Assembly: GCA_031277885.1 (NCBI GenBank)
Contig: JAITLM010000193.1
Coordinates: 1 to 64,000 of the forward strand
Length of the DNA stretch: 64,000 nucleotides
Reading direction: 5' to 3'
DNA from: Microbacterium sp.
Lineage (GTDB): Bacteria; Actinomycetota; Actinomycetes; Actinomycetales; Microbacteriaceae
The notes below the pieces were generated by a model. The model made no database searches, was not told the origin of the DNA, and saw only the letters and a program-made list of their open reading frames with translations. Both the position numbers and the translations under genes were made by a program. Within the stretch, counting starts at the first letter, position 1; each line of letters begins with the position of its first letter. This document shows positions 27,748 through 38,676 of the stretch, piece after piece.

Positions 27748-29201
27748 CCCAGGTCCTGGCCCGGCCCGGCGGGGTCTCCGCGCAGAGCGCGGGGCTCATC
27801 CGCACGAGGCCGATGCGCGACCCCGACTTCGGGTCGCCGGACGTCATGACCCGCCGCGGCTGGTGGCTCGTCGTGCTCAATGTGCTGATCCCCGGATCCG
27901 CCCAGGTGCTGGCGGGCAATCGCAGGCTGGGCCGTTTCGGCCTCGGCGCGACGCTCACGATGTGGGCGCTGATCGTGCTCGGCGTGCTCGGCGCGCTGCT
28001 CTGGCACCAAGCGCTGCTCTGGCTCACCGTCGGCGGAGGCTGGGTGAGCTGGCTCGTGCTGACGCTCATCCAGATCCTCTGCATCGCCTACGCCGTGCTG
28101 TGGGTGGTGCTCACCTTCGACACGCTGCGCATCGTGCGCCTGGTGCGCACCAAGAACTACGCGAGGATCGCGATCCCGCTCGTCGCGGTGCTGGTGCTGG
28201 CCCTGTGCGGCTCCGGCGCCGCCTATGCCGCGAACGTCCTCGGCTCCAGCCGCAGCGCGATCAGCACCCTGTTCGGCTCCGGCGGACCGAGCCTGCCGCC
28301 CAGCGACGGCTACTACAACGTGCTGCTGCTCGGCGCGGACAGCGGCCTGGGCCGCGACTCGATGCGCTACGACAGCATCTCGGTGGTGTCGGTGAACGCC
28401 GAGACCGGAAAGACGACGATCTTCGGCATCCCGCGCGACATGCCGCATGTGCCGTTCGCGCCGGGCCCCATGCACGACCTGTACCCCGACGGTCTGCAGG
28501 CCCATGACGACGCGGAGTGCGGCTGGGGGAGCGGGATCAACCAGCTCACCAACGCCGTCGAGGTCTGCCACACCGGCCCCTCGCTCTACCCCGACGCGGA
28601 GAAGCACGGCTCGCGCCCCGCGGTCGAGGCCACCAAGGCCGCGGCCGAGGGCGTGCTGGGGATCAAGGTCCCGTACTACGTGTTCCTCGACATGAACGAC
28701 TTCGCGAAGCTCATCGACGCGCTGGGCGGGGTCGACATCAACGTCAAGGAGCGCCTGCCCGAGGGCAACGTCCCGGAGTGGGGTGGTCCGGACAACGCAG
28801 AGGAGTGGGCGACCGGCTGGATCGAGCCCGGGCAGCAGCACATGAACGGCGACACCGCGCAGTGGTACGCGCGTTCGCGCTACACGACGAGCGACTTCGA
28901 CCGGATGCGCCGTCAGCGCGAGCTACAGGACGCGCTGCTGAAGCAGTTCACTCCTCAGAACGTGGCCGCGCACTTCAGCGAGATCGCCGCGGCGGGGACG
29001 TCCGCGGTCGACACCGACCTGCCCCAGGACAAGCTGCCGGAGTTCTTCGACCTCATGATGAAGGCGAAGAAGCAGAAGCTCACCACGATCGATCTCACCC
29101 CCGCCAACGGCGTGGACGAGTTCGAGCCCGACTGGAACGCGATCCACGCGATGGTCAAGGCGACCCTGCACCCCGAGCCGTCGCCGACGCCCACGAGCTG
29201 A
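27744..29201 (+). CDS. LytR-CpsA-Psr (LCP) family glycopolymer transferase
   Basis: This 485-residue membrane protein has about four helices in its first 165 residues, followed by an extracytoplasmic LCP domain from about 190. The core shows [28 protein letters not shown] and INVKERL. The family-defining polyprenyl-phosphate-binding arginines lie in RYDS, GIPRD and [12 protein letters not shown] enzymes transfer undecaprenyl-linked glycopolymers such as teichoic acids, capsule or arabinogalactan to peptidoglycan. The nearby polysaccharide locus suggests the substrate, by inference. It overlaps purE by GTGA and converges on galE. Confidence 0.92.
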   Translation: MTQVLARPGGVSAQSAGLIRTRPMRDPDFGSPDVMTRRGWWLVVLNVLIPGSAQVLAGNRRLGRFGLGATLTMWALIVLGVLGALLWHQALLWLTVGGGWVSWLVLTLIQILCIAYAVLWVVLTFDTLRIVRLVRTKNYARIAIPLVAVLVLALCGSGAAYAANVLGSSRSAISTLFGSGGPSLPPSDGYYNVLLLGADSGLGRDSMRYDSISVVSVNAETGKTTIFGIPRDMPHVPFAPGPMHDLYPDGLQAHDDAECGWGSGINQLTNAVEVCHTGPSLYPDAEKHGSRPAVEATKAAAEGVLGIKVPYYVFLDMNDFAKLIDALGGVDINVKERLPEGNVPEWGGPDNAEEWATGWIEPGQQHMNGDTAQWYARSRYTTSDFDRMRRQRELQDALLKQFTPQNVAAHFSEIAAAGTSAVDTDLPQDKLPEFFDLMMKAKKQKLTTIDLTPANGVDEFEPDWNAIHAMVKATLHPEPSPTPTS

Positions 29202-29250
29202 TCCGGCGGTCCGAGGTGCCGGGTCGCCGATACCGGTCGGCGGATCCGGG

Positions 29251-30270
29251 CTACTCGGAGTCGTAGCCCTGCGGATTCGCGGACTGCCAGCGCCAGCTGT
29301 CCGCGGCCATGTCGACGATGTCGCGCTGTGCGCGCCAGCCGAGCTCGGACTCCGCCCGGGCGGTGTCGGCCCAGGTCTGGGCCAGGTCGCCTCCTCGCCG
29401 GGGCAGGATGCGCCGGGGGATGGGCCGCCCCGAGGCCTTCTCGAAGGCGGCGATGAGCTCGAGGACCGAGGTCCCCCGGCCGGTGCCGAGATTCCAAGCG
29501 CGGATACCGTCCCGCGTGCGCAGGTGCTCGAGGGCCGCGACATGTCCCGCGGCGAGGTCGACGACGTGGATGTAGTCGCGCTCGCCGGTGCCGTCCGCGG
29601 TCGGGTAGTCGTCGCCGAAGACGCCGACCTCGGCGAGACGACCGACGGCGACCTGGGCCACGTACGGCGCGAGGTTGTTCGGGATGCCGCGCGGGTCTTC
29701 GCCGATCAGCCCGCTCTCGTGCGCGCCGATGGGGTTGAAGTAGCGCAGCAGCGCGATGCGCCACTGCGGATCCGCCTGCGCGACGTCCTCGAGGATGCGC
29801 TCGATCATGACCTTCGTCTGGCCGTACGGGTTGGAGGCGTCGAGGAGTCCGCCGTCTTCGCGGTAGGGGACGGGCTGGTGGTCGCCGTAGACCGTCGCGG
29901 AAGAGGAGAAGACGAGCGTGCGCACCCCGTGGCGCTGCATGGCCGCGAGCAGCGCGAACGTCGTCCCGAGGTTCTCGGAGTAGTAGCGCAGCGGCTCGGC
30001 GACGCTCTCGCCGACCGCCTTGAGCCCGGCGAAGTGGATCACGGCCTCCGGCCTCTCCGCGGCGAACACCGCGTCGAGGGCGGCCGCATCCGCGACGTCG
30101 AGTCGGTGCACCTGCGGGGCGCGTCCCGCGATGCGGGCGACGCGCTCGAGCGAGACGGGGGAGCTGTTCGCGAAGTTGTCGACGACGATCACGTCGTCCC
30201 CGCGCTCGAGAAGGGCGAGCACGGTGTGGGATCCGATGTAGCCGGCCCCGCCGGTGACGAGTACGCGCAT
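29251..30270 (-). CDS. galE: UDP-glucose 4-epimerase
   Basis: This 339-residue extended SDR protein interconverts UDP-glucose and UDP-galactose. The NAD motif TGGAGYIGSHT opens the protein, SSSATVYGD carries the catalytic serine and NPYGQTK the Tyr-Lys pair. RYFNPIGAHESG is typical of GalE. It can supply UDP-galactopyranose for glf near the window end and thus galactofuranose. ATG 30270 is preceded by AAGGAG with 5-base spacing. On this strand TAGCAT at 30303-30308 is a likely -10 giving a short leader. Confidence 0.95.
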   Translation of the reverse strand: MRVLVTGGAGYIGSHTVLALLERGDDVIVVDNFANSSPVSLERVARIAGRAPQVHRLDVADAAALDAVFAAERPEAVIHFAGLKAVGESVAEPLRYYSENLGTTFALLAAMQRHGVRTLVFSSSATVYGDHQPVPYREDGGLLDASNPYGQTKVMIERILEDVAQADPQWRIALLRYFNPIGAHESGLIGEDPRGIPNNLAPYVAQVAVGRLAEVGVFGDDYPTADGTGERDYIHVVDLAAGHVAALEHLRTRDGIRAWNLGTGRGTSVLELIAAFEKASGRPIPRRILPRRGGDLAQTWADTARAESELGWRAQRDIVDMAADSWRWQSANPQGYDSE

Positions 30271-30302
30271 GTGTGCTCCTTCGGGCCTCGGCGTTCGTCA
30301 CG

Positions 30303-30308
30303 ATGCTA
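30303..30308 (-). promoter_or_regulatory. -10 element for galE
   Basis: TAGCAT on the minus strand is 32 bases upstream of the ATG. It would give a leader of about 25 bases carrying the AAGGAG Shine-Dalgarno. Confidence 0.4.
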
Positions 30309-30401
30309 CTGGGCCTCGTCGACCTGCCGTGCCGGCGCCCGGCCTCGGACCGCACCGGGGTGCGCAGGGAGCGCCTCAGCCGACTTGCGCCCGCCGCTGG
30401 A

Positions 30402-30407
30402 TAGGCT
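30402..30407 (+). promoter_or_regulatory. -10 element for leaderless glycosyltransferase transcript
   Basis: TAGGCT ends 6 bases before ATG 30414, with no Shine-Dalgarno. Confidence 0.5.
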
Positions 30408-30413
30408 CGGAGC

Positions 30414-31487
30414 ATGGCTGTGCTGCGGGTTGTGCTGGATCAGGTGAACGACGTCGTCGACCCCGATCAGGCCGAAGCCGCGCGTTCGCTCCTCCGGGGG
30501 CTGGCCGCGACGGCGCCTCAGAAATGCACGATCGAGGCGATCGTGCCCGGAGGGGCGGGCGACCTCGCCGTGGACGGGGCCGACACACTGCACCGTCTGT
30601 CGCTGGCACGTCGCGAGCTCGGCGCCGCCTGGCAGCTCGGCGTGGTCGCCGGCGTCGGCGGAGGCATGATCCACGCCCCCTCCCTCTTCGCCCCGCTCGC
30701 GAAGCACGACAGGGCCAACGACTACGACCAGACGGTCGCCACGGTCTGGGATCTTCGGGCGTGGACCGCGCCCGAGCAGCTGTCGCGGGCGAGCGTGCTG
30801 TGGCAGCGCAGCATGCTCAAGCGCGCCGCCAAGCACGCCGACGCCGTCGTGGTGCCCACGCACGCGATGGCGGAGGAGCTCGCCGGCCTCGGCCGCTTCG
30901 CCGATCGCATCCGCGTGATCCCCGGTGCTGCGCCGACGGGCTTCGCGATTCCGCTCGATGCCGCAGAGCGGCGCATCGCGCTCGGCGCCCCCGACCGGTA
31001 CGTCGTGGCCACGGGCACGGCGGAGACCCTTCCCGCGGTGTTCGCCGCCGCGGTCGACCAGGACGCCGATGTCTTCGTGGTGGACGCGGCGGCAGGCTCC
31101 GCGCCCGCGATCGCGGAAGCCGCGGTGGCGGAGGGACTCGCCGCGCCGCGCGTGCACGTGCTCGGGCGGCTCGCCGCAGAGGACCGCGCCGCGCTGCTCG
31201 CCGGCGCACTCGCCTTCGTCGCGGCGGACTCCGCGCCGGTGTGGCCGTGGCGGCTCGTCGAGGCGCTCGTGCTCGGCGTTCCCGTGATCGCGGCGGAGAG
31301 CGGCGTGCATCATGACGTGCTGGCCGAGGGAGGACTGCTCGTGAGCCAGGCGGGATTCACCGACGCTCTGCGCGACGCCGCGGGGGAGGGCGCGCGACGG
31401 CTGTCGGTGCTCGCCGCGGATCGCTCGCGGGCCTACTCGTGGAACGGATCCGCCGAGAGGGTCTGGACGTTGCACGCGGAGCTCTGA
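30414..31487 (+). CDS. GT-B fold glycosyltransferase (GT4-like)
   Basis: This 357-residue protein has the general build of family 4 glycosyltransferases. An N-terminal domain contains TVWDLRAWTAPE and KHADAVVVPTHAMAEEL. The C-terminal nucleotide-sugar domain contains RVHVLGRLAAEDRAALLAGA and ALVLGVPVIAAESG. The usual E-x7-E motif is degenerate (VEALVLGVPVIAAE). Similar genes occur at the edge of actinobacterial wall-glycan loci. Donor and acceptor are unknown. It is divergent from galE and leads into the polysaccharide region. Confidence 0.75.
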   Translation: MAVLRVVLDQVNDVVDPDQAEAARSLLRGLAATAPQKCTIEAIVPGGAGDLAVDGADTLHRLSLARRELGAAWQLGVVAGVGGGMIHAPSLFAPLAKHDRANDYDQTVATVWDLRAWTAPEQLSRASVLWQRSMLKRAAKHADAVVVPTHAMAEELAGLGRFADRIRVIPGAAPTGFAIPLDAAERRIALGAPDRYVVATGTAETLPAVFAAAVDQDADVFVVDAAAGSAPAIAEAAVAEGLAAPRVHVLGRLAAEDRAALLAGALAFVAADSAPVWPWRLVEALVLGVPVIAAESGVHHDVLAEGGLLVSQAGFTDALRDAAGEGARRLSVLAADRSRAYSWNGSAERVWTLHAEL

Positions 31488-31573
31488 ACCGAGGAGGCGC
31501 CTGCGGACGGCGTTCTTCCGTGATTTCCCGCGGAACTGTGCGTGTCAGGGGTGCCATCCGACGTCCGAAGCCG

Positions 31574-31579
31574 CAGAAT
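31574..31579 (+). promoter_or_regulatory. -10-like element before the secreted repeat protein
   Basis: CAGAAT ends 6 bases before ATG 31586. No Shine-Dalgarno is seen. The spacing matches the window-wide leaderless pattern. Confidence 0.35.
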
Positions 31580-31585
31580 ATCAGC

Positions 31586-33751
31586 ATGACTGGACATGCC
31601 CCGGGTCCCGCGCGCGCTCACGCGCCCCGACGCTGGATGATCGGCATGCTCGCCATCGCCGCCGTCTTCCTCTCCGTGCTGGTCCCGTCGGTCGCGGATG
31701 CGGCTCCCGCAGCTGCACAGGCTGCGACCCCGGTCACGTCGTCGGTGACCGGTGCCGGAGCGGCGGCCACGTCCATCAGGCCGATGACGCTCGACGGCTG
31801 GAACGCGGGCAACATCATCAGCGACGGGACGTTCACGAACAAGTCGACGATGTCGGCGCAGCAGATCCAGGACTTCTTCAACGCCAAGGTCCCGTCGTGT
31901 CAGAGCGGCTACACGTGCCTCAAGGACTTCCGCGTCACGTCGCAGAACCGCCCCGCGGATTCCTATTGCAGCGGGTACTCGGGGACGGCGAACGAGAGCG
32001 CGGCGAGCATCATCTACCGCGTTTCGCAGTCGTGCAACATCAACCCCCAGGTGCTGATCGTCATGCTCCAGAAGGAGCAGGGTCTCGTCACGCACACCTG
32101 GCCCAGCGGCTGGCGCTACGACAGCGCGCTCGGCCAGGGCTGTCCCGATGACGCCCCCTGCGACCCCAGTTACGTCGGCTTCTTCCAGCAGATCTACGGC
32201 GCCGCCCGTCAGATGCAGATCTACATGGAGGGCCGCTGGTTCACCTGGTACGCGCCGGGCAACACCTGGAACATCCTCTACAACCCGAACCAGGGCTGCG
32301 GATCCGGGCCGGTCTACATCGCGAACAAGGCGACGGCCGCGCTGTACTACTACACGCCGTATCAGCCCAATGCGGCAGCGCTGCGCGCCGGCTACGGCGA
32401 GGGCGATTCCTGCTCCGCCTACGGCAACCGCAACTTCTACAACTACTTCACTGACTGGTTCGGATCGACGCAGGGCGGCTCGACCGCCAACAATCCGGTC
32501 GGTTTCGTGGAGAGCGTCAGTTCGGTCCCCGGTCAGATTCGGGTCACAGGATGGGCTTTGGACCCTGACACCTCGGACTCCATCGACGTCCACGTCTATG
32601 TCAATGGCGTGGGATACCCGTCGACGGCCAAGCTCGCCCGGCCCGATCTCGGCCCGCACTACCCGAAGCTGGGTATCAATCACGGCTTCGATGTCGCAGT
32701 CCCGCCCACCACGTGGGGGGCGGCCGATGTGTGCGTCTATGGGATCAACCGCGGGCCGGGGACAAACCAACTCCTCGGATGTACCTCCGTCACCTCCTAC
32801 GGGGGGTCTCCCGTGGGCACGATCGACTCGTTGACGTCCGGACCCGGCACTGTCAGCGTCCGCGGGTGGGCGTTCGATCCGGACACCAAGGATCCCATCG
32901 CCGTGCATGTATACGTCGCGGGAGTGGGCTATCCGACCACGGCGAACCAGCAGCGGACGGACGTAGGGGCAGTCTTCCCGGTATACGGTGCCGCCCATGG
33001 ATATCAGAGCACGGTAACGGCGCCGGCGGGCTATCAGACGGTGTGCGTGTATGGCATCAACGTGGCGTCGGGTAGCAATGTCCTGCTCATGCCGTGTCGC
33101 CAGATTTTCGTGCCACCGGCAACTGATCCCGGAACGGCGCCGATCGGCCGGGTCGATGCGTTCATCGTCAAGGGCGATCAGGTGACGGTCGCAGGCTGGA
33201 CCTTGGATCCGGACACGAACGCTTCGATCCCCGTGCACGTCTACGTGGGTTCTTCCGGGGTCGCGTATCAGGCCGACCTGAGTCGCGGCGATATCGCTGC
33301 GGCCTTCCCCGGTTACGGAGATGCACACGGTTTCGCGGTGACACGAACGCTGCCCCCGGGGGGAGCGCAGGTCTGCGCCTACGGAATCAACAATGGCCGA
33401 GGGGCGAACACGATGCTGGGTTGCCAGTTCGTCGCCCCGACGCTCTCCGCACAGCCGTTCGGCAACTTCGAGTCCGCGGTCGCGGTGAGCGGTGGCGTTC
33501 AGGTCAGCGGATGGGCGATCGATCCCGACACCACCGCGCCGATCGCCGTGCACTTCTACATCGATGGGGTCGGCGTCCCGAGGATGGCGGATCAAGCACG
33601 TCCCGATGTGGGGGCCGCATATCCCTCCGCAGGAGTTCAGCACGGATTCTCGACGATGATTCCGGCCGGACCGTCGAGTCACACAGTCTGCGCGTACGCG
33701 ATCAATGATGCGCCCGGGAACAACCCGCTCGTGGGGTGCCGCTCGTTCTAG
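31586..33751 (+). CDS. Secreted lysozyme-like protein with four C-terminal GWAxDPDT repeats
   Basis: This is a 721-residue exported protein. A signal sequence covers about residues 15-40 (RRWMIGMLAIAAVFLSVLVP, then an Ala-rich cleavage region). Residues about 65-300 form a Cys-containing domain common in actinobacteria. Its INPQVLIVMLQKEQGL segment (E164) resembles the catalytic helix of lytic transglycosylases. Four repeats of 98-110 residues follow, each with GWAxDPDTxxxIxVHVYVxGxG, a Pro-Asp-hGxxYP turn, HGF, and VCxYxIN...LGC. The frame is open upstream, but ATG 31586 precedes the signal peptide and has a 6-base-spaced CAGAAT. Wall remodelling or surface binding is inferred. Confidence 0.85.
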   Translation: MTGHAPGPARAHAPRRWMIGMLAIAAVFLSVLVPSVADAAPAAAQAATPVTSSVTGAGAAATSIRPMTLDGWNAGNIISDGTFTNKSTMSAQQIQDFFNAKVPSCQSGYTCLKDFRVTSQNRPADSYCSGYSGTANESAASIIYRVSQSCNINPQVLIVMLQKEQGLVTHTWPSGWRYDSALGQGCPDDAPCDPSYVGFFQQIYGAARQMQIYMEGRWFTWYAPGNTWNILYNPNQGCGSGPVYIANKATAALYYYTPYQPNAAALRAGYGEGDSCSAYGNRNFYNYFTDWFGSTQGGSTANNPVGFVESVSSVPGQIRVTGWALDPDTSDSIDVHVYVNGVGYPSTAKLARPDLGPHYPKLGINHGFDVAVPPTTWGAADVCVYGINRGPGTNQLLGCTSVTSYGGSPVGTIDSLTSGPGTVSVRGWAFDPDTKDPIAVHVYVAGVGYPTTANQQRTDVGAVFPVYGAAHGYQSTVTAPAGYQTVCVYGINVASGSNVLLMPCRQIFVPPATDPGTAPIGRVDAFIVKGDQVTVAGWTLDPDTNASIPVHVYVGSSGVAYQADLSRGDIAAAFPGYGDAHGFAVTRTLPPGGAQVCAYGINNGRGANTMLGCQFVAPTLSAQPFGNFESAVAVSGGVQVSGWAIDPDTTAPIAVHFYIDGVGVPRMADQARPDVGAAYPSAGVQHGFSTMIPAGPSSHTVCAYAINDAPGNNPLVGCRSF
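32495..33748 (+). repeat. Four tandem coding repeats in the secreted protein
   Basis: Repeats begin at 32495, 32810, 33140 and 33455 and are 315, 330, 315 and about 294 bases long. They share P-[VIF]-G, GWAxDPDT, HVYV, HGF and VCxYxIN motifs in the protein. DNA identity is only moderate, so they are old duplications. Confidence 0.85.
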
Positions 33752-33808
33752 GCGCGCCCGTGTGCTCGATAGCATTGTGCTTCGCGCTGTCGTTGTGAGG
33801 AGTCGTCC

Positions 33809-35320
33809 GTGAACCGAGCTCGATCCGTCCTCTGGGGGATCGCTTCCGCGCTGGGGATCTTCCTGGCTCTGGGTGCGTGGTCACTTGCTTCTCCTGTCGG
33901 ATCCTCGCCGGACGACAATTTCCATCTCGCGAGCATCTGGTGCGGCCAGGGAGAGCGGCCAGGCCTGTGTGAGAAGGGGGACAAGGAGCCGTGGAGACTG
34001 GTGCCCCACGAGCTTTCGATCGGCCTGTGCTACGTTGCGCAGCCCACGGTGACAGGCAAGTGCACCGAGGAGCACCTCGTCGTCACAGACGACATGGTGC
34101 CGACGAAGAACGTCAATTCGAAGGGACTGTACCCCCCGGGCTACTACTGGGTCTACTCCCATTTCGTGACTCCGAACGTCGCTGTCACGACGTTGGCGAT
34201 ACGTCTGACCAACGCCGCACTCTTCGCGGCCCTCACCGTCGGTACTTGGTTCGCGTTGCCGCGCCGGCTACGCCCGGTCCTGGGCTGGTCGGTCGCCGTC
34301 ACGGCAGTTCCGTTGGGGATGTTCCTCATCGCTTCGATAAATCCGAGCTCCTGGGCCATCACGTCGCTGGCGGTTCTCTTCCCGAGTGTGCTCGGCTACA
34401 TGTGTACGACAGGGAAGCGGAGAATCGTCCTCGGGGCGCTGGCCGGCAGCGCCGCGCTCATGGCCTTCAGCTCCCGAGGCGACGCAGCGACGTATGCTGC
34501 CGTCTCCGTTCTCGCTGCTCTCGTTCTCGTGTTCCGCGCCGATCGATCCTTCCTGAAGCGAGCGGTACTGCCCGCGATCATCGTCGTCGCGGCCGGCGTC
34601 GCCACGGTCTCTGCGGGCCAGGTGGGCAGCGCATTGGGCGGACTCAGCACCACCGAGCCCGTCGGGTCGCGTTCGATGCTGATCGTGCAGAATCTGCTCA
34701 ACCTGCCCTCGCTCATCGCGGGCGCCTTCGGACAGACGTGGGGTCTCGGCTGGCTCGAGACCACTATGCCTCCGCTGGTGTGGGCCTTCGTCGTTTTCGT
34801 GGTGGCCGGGACCGTGTTCGCGACGCTGAGGTGGCAAGGGTGGCGAAAAGCGCTGGCACTCGCCGGCGTTGGCGGGGCGCTCGTCGTGATCCCCATGTAC
34901 ATCCTGGTGAGCTCTGGGGTTCTGGTCGGATCGCAGGTCCAACCGCGCTATCTTCTGCCTCTGCTCACCGTGTTCGTGGCGGTCGCCCTGGCGCCTTCGG
35001 AGGACGCGGCGTTGACGGCGCGACTAGGACAGCGAATGAGTGCGATGCAGCTCGTCGTAGGCGCCGTGCTGCTCGTCGCTGCGAACGCTGTGGCCCTCCT
35101 CTTCACGATGCGTCGCTACGTGGCGCCGGACTATCTCTACCTCGACCCGCATATCGACTGGTGGTGGCAGGTGGGACCATCGCCGATGACCGCGCTAGCC
35201 GTCGGCGCGCTCTCGTTCGGTGCCGCGCTCGCGATGCTGGTCGCCTCCTGCGCCCGGATCTCGGCCAGAGCGCAGGAGGATGGCGGTCAGCGTAGGTACG
35301 AGGCCAGCGCCTCGACGTAG
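33809..35320 (+). CDS. DUF2142 family polytopic membrane protein (copy 1)
   Basis: This 503-residue protein has about 12 hydrophobic segments and an extracytoplasmic loop after helix 1. The loop contains the family signature SSPDDNFHLASIWCG and several cysteines. The layout, with an acidic DD shortly after helix 1 and a late QVQPRYLLPLL, resembles GT-C membrane glycosyltransferases, so lipid-linked-sugar transfer is plausible but unproven. GTG 33809 has GAGGAG with 7-base spacing. A paralogue lies at 49612-51198. Its 3' end overlaps rmlCD by 34 bases tail to tail. Confidence 0.85.
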   Translation: MNRARSVLWGIASALGIFLALGAWSLASPVGSSPDDNFHLASIWCGQGERPGLCEKGDKEPWRLVPHELSIGLCYVAQPTVTGKCTEEHLVVTDDMVPTKNVNSKGLYPPGYYWVYSHFVTPNVAVTTLAIRLTNAALFAALTVGTWFALPRRLRPVLGWSVAVTAVPLGMFLIASINPSSWAITSLAVLFPSVLGYMCTTGKRRIVLGALAGSAALMAFSSRGDAATYAAVSVLAALVLVFRADRSFLKRAVLPAIIVVAAGVATVSAGQVGSALGGLSTTEPVGSRSMLIVQNLLNLPSLIAGAFGQTWGLGWLETTMPPLVWAFVVFVVAGTVFATLRWQGWRKALALAGVGGALVVIPMYILVSSGVLVGSQVQPRYLLPLLTVFVAVALAPSEDAALTARLGQRMSAMQLVVGAVLLVAANAVALLFTMRRYVAPDYLYLDPHIDWWWQVGPSPMTALAVGALSFGAALAMLVASCARISARAQEDGGQRRYEASAST

Positions 35321-36695
35321 TTCGACGGGGAGAACCCGGTCGCCTCGATCTTCGCGAGGTCGAGCACGCTCCACGCCGGTCGCGGTGCCACCGGGCTCGT
35401 CGCGGACGCGAAGTACTCCGCGGTGCTCACCCCGGTGATCCTGGCCGGGTCGTGCCCGGTCGCGGAGAACACCGCGCGGGCGACGTCCGCCCAGGTCGCA
35501 GGCTCTCCGGATCCGGTGACGTTGTAGACCCCGTACGGCGCCTCCGAGGCCAGCAGGTGCACGATCGCGCGGGCGATGTCGTCCGTGAAGGTGAGGCGAC
35601 CGGTCTGATCGTCGACGACCTTCGGGTCGATCCCGCGCTCAGCCAGCGACGCCATCGTCCGCACGAAGTTCTTGCCCTCGCCGATGACCCACGAGGTGCG
35701 CAGGATGTAGTGCCGCGGGGCGATCGCCGTGGCGACGTCACCGGCGGCCTTCGACTGCCCGTAGACGCCCAGCGGCGCCAGGGCGTCGTCCTCGCGGTAG
35801 GGGCGATCGGCCGTGCCGTCGAAGACGTAGTCGCTCGAGACGTGCACGAGCGTGATGCCGTTCTCGGCGGCGATGCGCGCGAGACGGGCGGGGCCCTCGG
35901 CATTCGCGGCCCACGCGTCGCGGCGTCCGTCGGGGGTCTCCGCGAGGTCGACGGCCGTGTAGGCGCCGGCATTGATGATCGTGCCGTAGTCGCGCCAGCG
36001 CCGGGCGCCGGCGAACGACGGGTCGGCCAGATCGAGATCGGCGCGGGTCGCGTACTCGATGTGCGCGGCGTCTCCGAGCGCAGCGCGCAGGGCGAGCCCG
36101 AGCTGTCCGTTCGCGCCCACCACGAGCGTCTTGCGCGGCGCGATGGGCGTGACATCCGCCAGCCGTGGGTGGTTCTTGTCCTTCTCGGAGATCTCCACCT
36201 CGGCGAGCGGGATCGGCCAGGCGATCGCGGCCGTCTCGTCGGCGAGGTTGAGGAACGAGTAGCTCGCATCGGGCGACCAGTGGTCGTTGACGAGGTAGGT
36301 GTACGCCGTGTCGGGTTCGAGCGTCTGATAGGAGTTCCCGACGCCGCGCGGCACGAAGATCGCGCGGGAGGGATCCAGCTCGATCGTGAAGACGGTGCCG
36401 AAGCTCTCGCCCTCGCGGAGGTCCACCCAGGCGCCGAAGATGCGCCCCGTGGCGACGGAGACCCACTTGTCCCACGGCTCCGCGTGAATGCCCCGCGTCG
36501 TTCCCACCGCGTCGTTGAACGAGATGTTGTTCTGGACGGGGCCGAAGTCCGCGAGGCCCAGCGCGGTCATCTTCTCGCGCTGCCAGTTCTCCTTGAACCA
36601 TCCGCGTGCGTCGCCGTGCACCGGCAGCTCGAGGACGATCATGCCCGGGATCGGGGTCTCGACGACCGTGAGCTGCTTGCCGAACTCGACCGTCA

Positions 36696-36696
<1 letters not shown>
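35287..36696 (-). CDS. Fused dTDP-4-dehydrorhamnose 3,5-epimerase / dTDP-4-dehydrorhamnose reductase
   Basis: This 469-residue protein joins the last two steps of dTDP-L-rhamnose synthesis. Residues 1-188 are an RmlC-like cupin with RGIHAEPWDK (probable base H71) and FVPRGVGNSYQTLEPDT. From K189 the RmlD reductase begins (TLVVGANGQLG), with VHVSSDYVFDG and YGQSKAAGD (Tyr-Lys) and a C-terminal substrate domain. The RmlC half departs from the usual LRGLHYQ and GFAHGF motifs, so it belongs to a divergent epimerase branch. Its ATG overlaps the rmlB stop (TGATG). Confidence 0.92.
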
Positions 36697-37748
<1,052 letters not shown>

Positions 37749-37785
37749 TCACAGGAAAGGGCACGTCATGCGAGAGAATAGGTGC

Positions 37786-38676
37786 ATGCGTGGAATCATC
37801 CTGGCCGGTGGCACCGGCTCCCGGCTGCACCCGATCACCCTCGGCACGTCGAAGCAGCTCGTCCCGGTGTACGACAAGCCGATGATCTACTACCCGCTGT
37901 CGACCCTGATCCTGGCGGGCATCCGCGACATCCTGCTGATCACGACGCCTCATGACGCCGAGGCGTTCCAGAGAATGCTCGGCGACGGCTCCCGCTTCGG
38001 GGTGTCGATCACCTACAAGACCCAGCCGTCCCCCGACGGACTCGCGCAGGCGTTCATCCTCGGCGAGGAGCACATCGGATCCGACTCGGCGGCGCTCGTG
38101 CTCGGTGACAACATCTTCTACGGCCAGGGGATGGGCACGCAGCTGCGCAAGTACACCGACCTGGACGGCGGTGTGGTCTTCGGCTACTGGGTCGACGATG
38201 CGACCGCCTACGGTGTGGTCGAGTTCGATGACGCAGGCCGCGTGGTCTCGCTCGAGGAGAAGCCCGCCCAGCCGAAGAGCAACTACGCCGTGCCAGGCCT
38301 CTACTTCTACGACAACGACGTGATCGAGATCGCGAAGAACCTCAAGCCCTCCCCGCGCGGAGAGCTCGAGATCACCGACGTCAACCGCGAATACCTCGAC
38401 CGGGGGAAGCTCCAGGTGCAGCTGCTCACCCGCGGCACCGCCTGGCTGGACACCGGGACGTTCGATTCGCTCGCAGAAGCCACCGACTTCATCCGCACCG
38501 TGGAGAAGCGTCAGGGCCTCTCGATCGGATGCCCGGAAGAGGTCGCGTGGCGGATGGGCTTCCTCACTGACGACGAGCTGCGCGAGCGTGCGGAGCCCTT
38601 GGTCAAGAGCGGCTATGGTGCCTACCTGCTGAAAGCCCTCGCTCAGGGCCGTCAGCTGCCCGCACAGCAGGCATGA
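37786..38676 (+). CDS. rmlA: Glucose-1-phosphate thymidylyltransferase
   Basis: This 296-residue nucleotidyltransferase makes dTDP-glucose, the first step to dTDP-L-rhamnose. The N terminus [18 protein letters not shown] is the signature. [29 protein letters not shown] and [13 protein letters not shown] follow. ATG 37786 gives the exact family N terminus and has GAGAAT 6 bases upstream. An in-frame ATG at 37768 with AGGAAAGGG 7 bases before it is a credible alternative, adding six residues. The 3' end overlaps the first rgpF-like gene (ATGA). Confidence 0.95.
   Translation: MRGIILAGGTGSRLHPITLGTSKQLVPVYDKPMIYYPLSTLILAGIRDILLITTPHDAEAFQRMLGDGSRFGVSITYKTQPSPDGLAQAFILGEEHIGSDSAALVLGDNIFYGQGMGTQLRKYTDLDGGVVFGYWVDDATAYGVVEFDDAGRVVSLEEKPAQPKSNYAVPGLYFYDNDVIEIAKNLKPSPRGELEITDVNREYLDRGKLQVQLLTRGTAWLDTGTFDSLAEATDFIRTVEKRQGLSIGCPEEVAWRMGFLTDDELRERAEPLVKSGYGAYLLKALAQGRQLPAQQA

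Noticed and set aside
29225..29242. Short hairpin CGCCGA/TCGGCG between the LCP gene and galE as a terminator
   Set aside because: Only a 6-bp stem with no U tract; such short GC stems occur by chance in this sequence.
30414..31487. Assignment of the glycosyltransferase to a specific mannosyltransferase such as PimB
   Set aside because: The general GT4-like layout is visible, but the E-x7-E region is degenerate and no specific signature supports a named function.
32495..33748. Tandem repeats as a CRISPR array or DNA-level satellite
   Set aside because: The repeats are over 300 bases, in frame, and conserved at protein level rather than DNA level.
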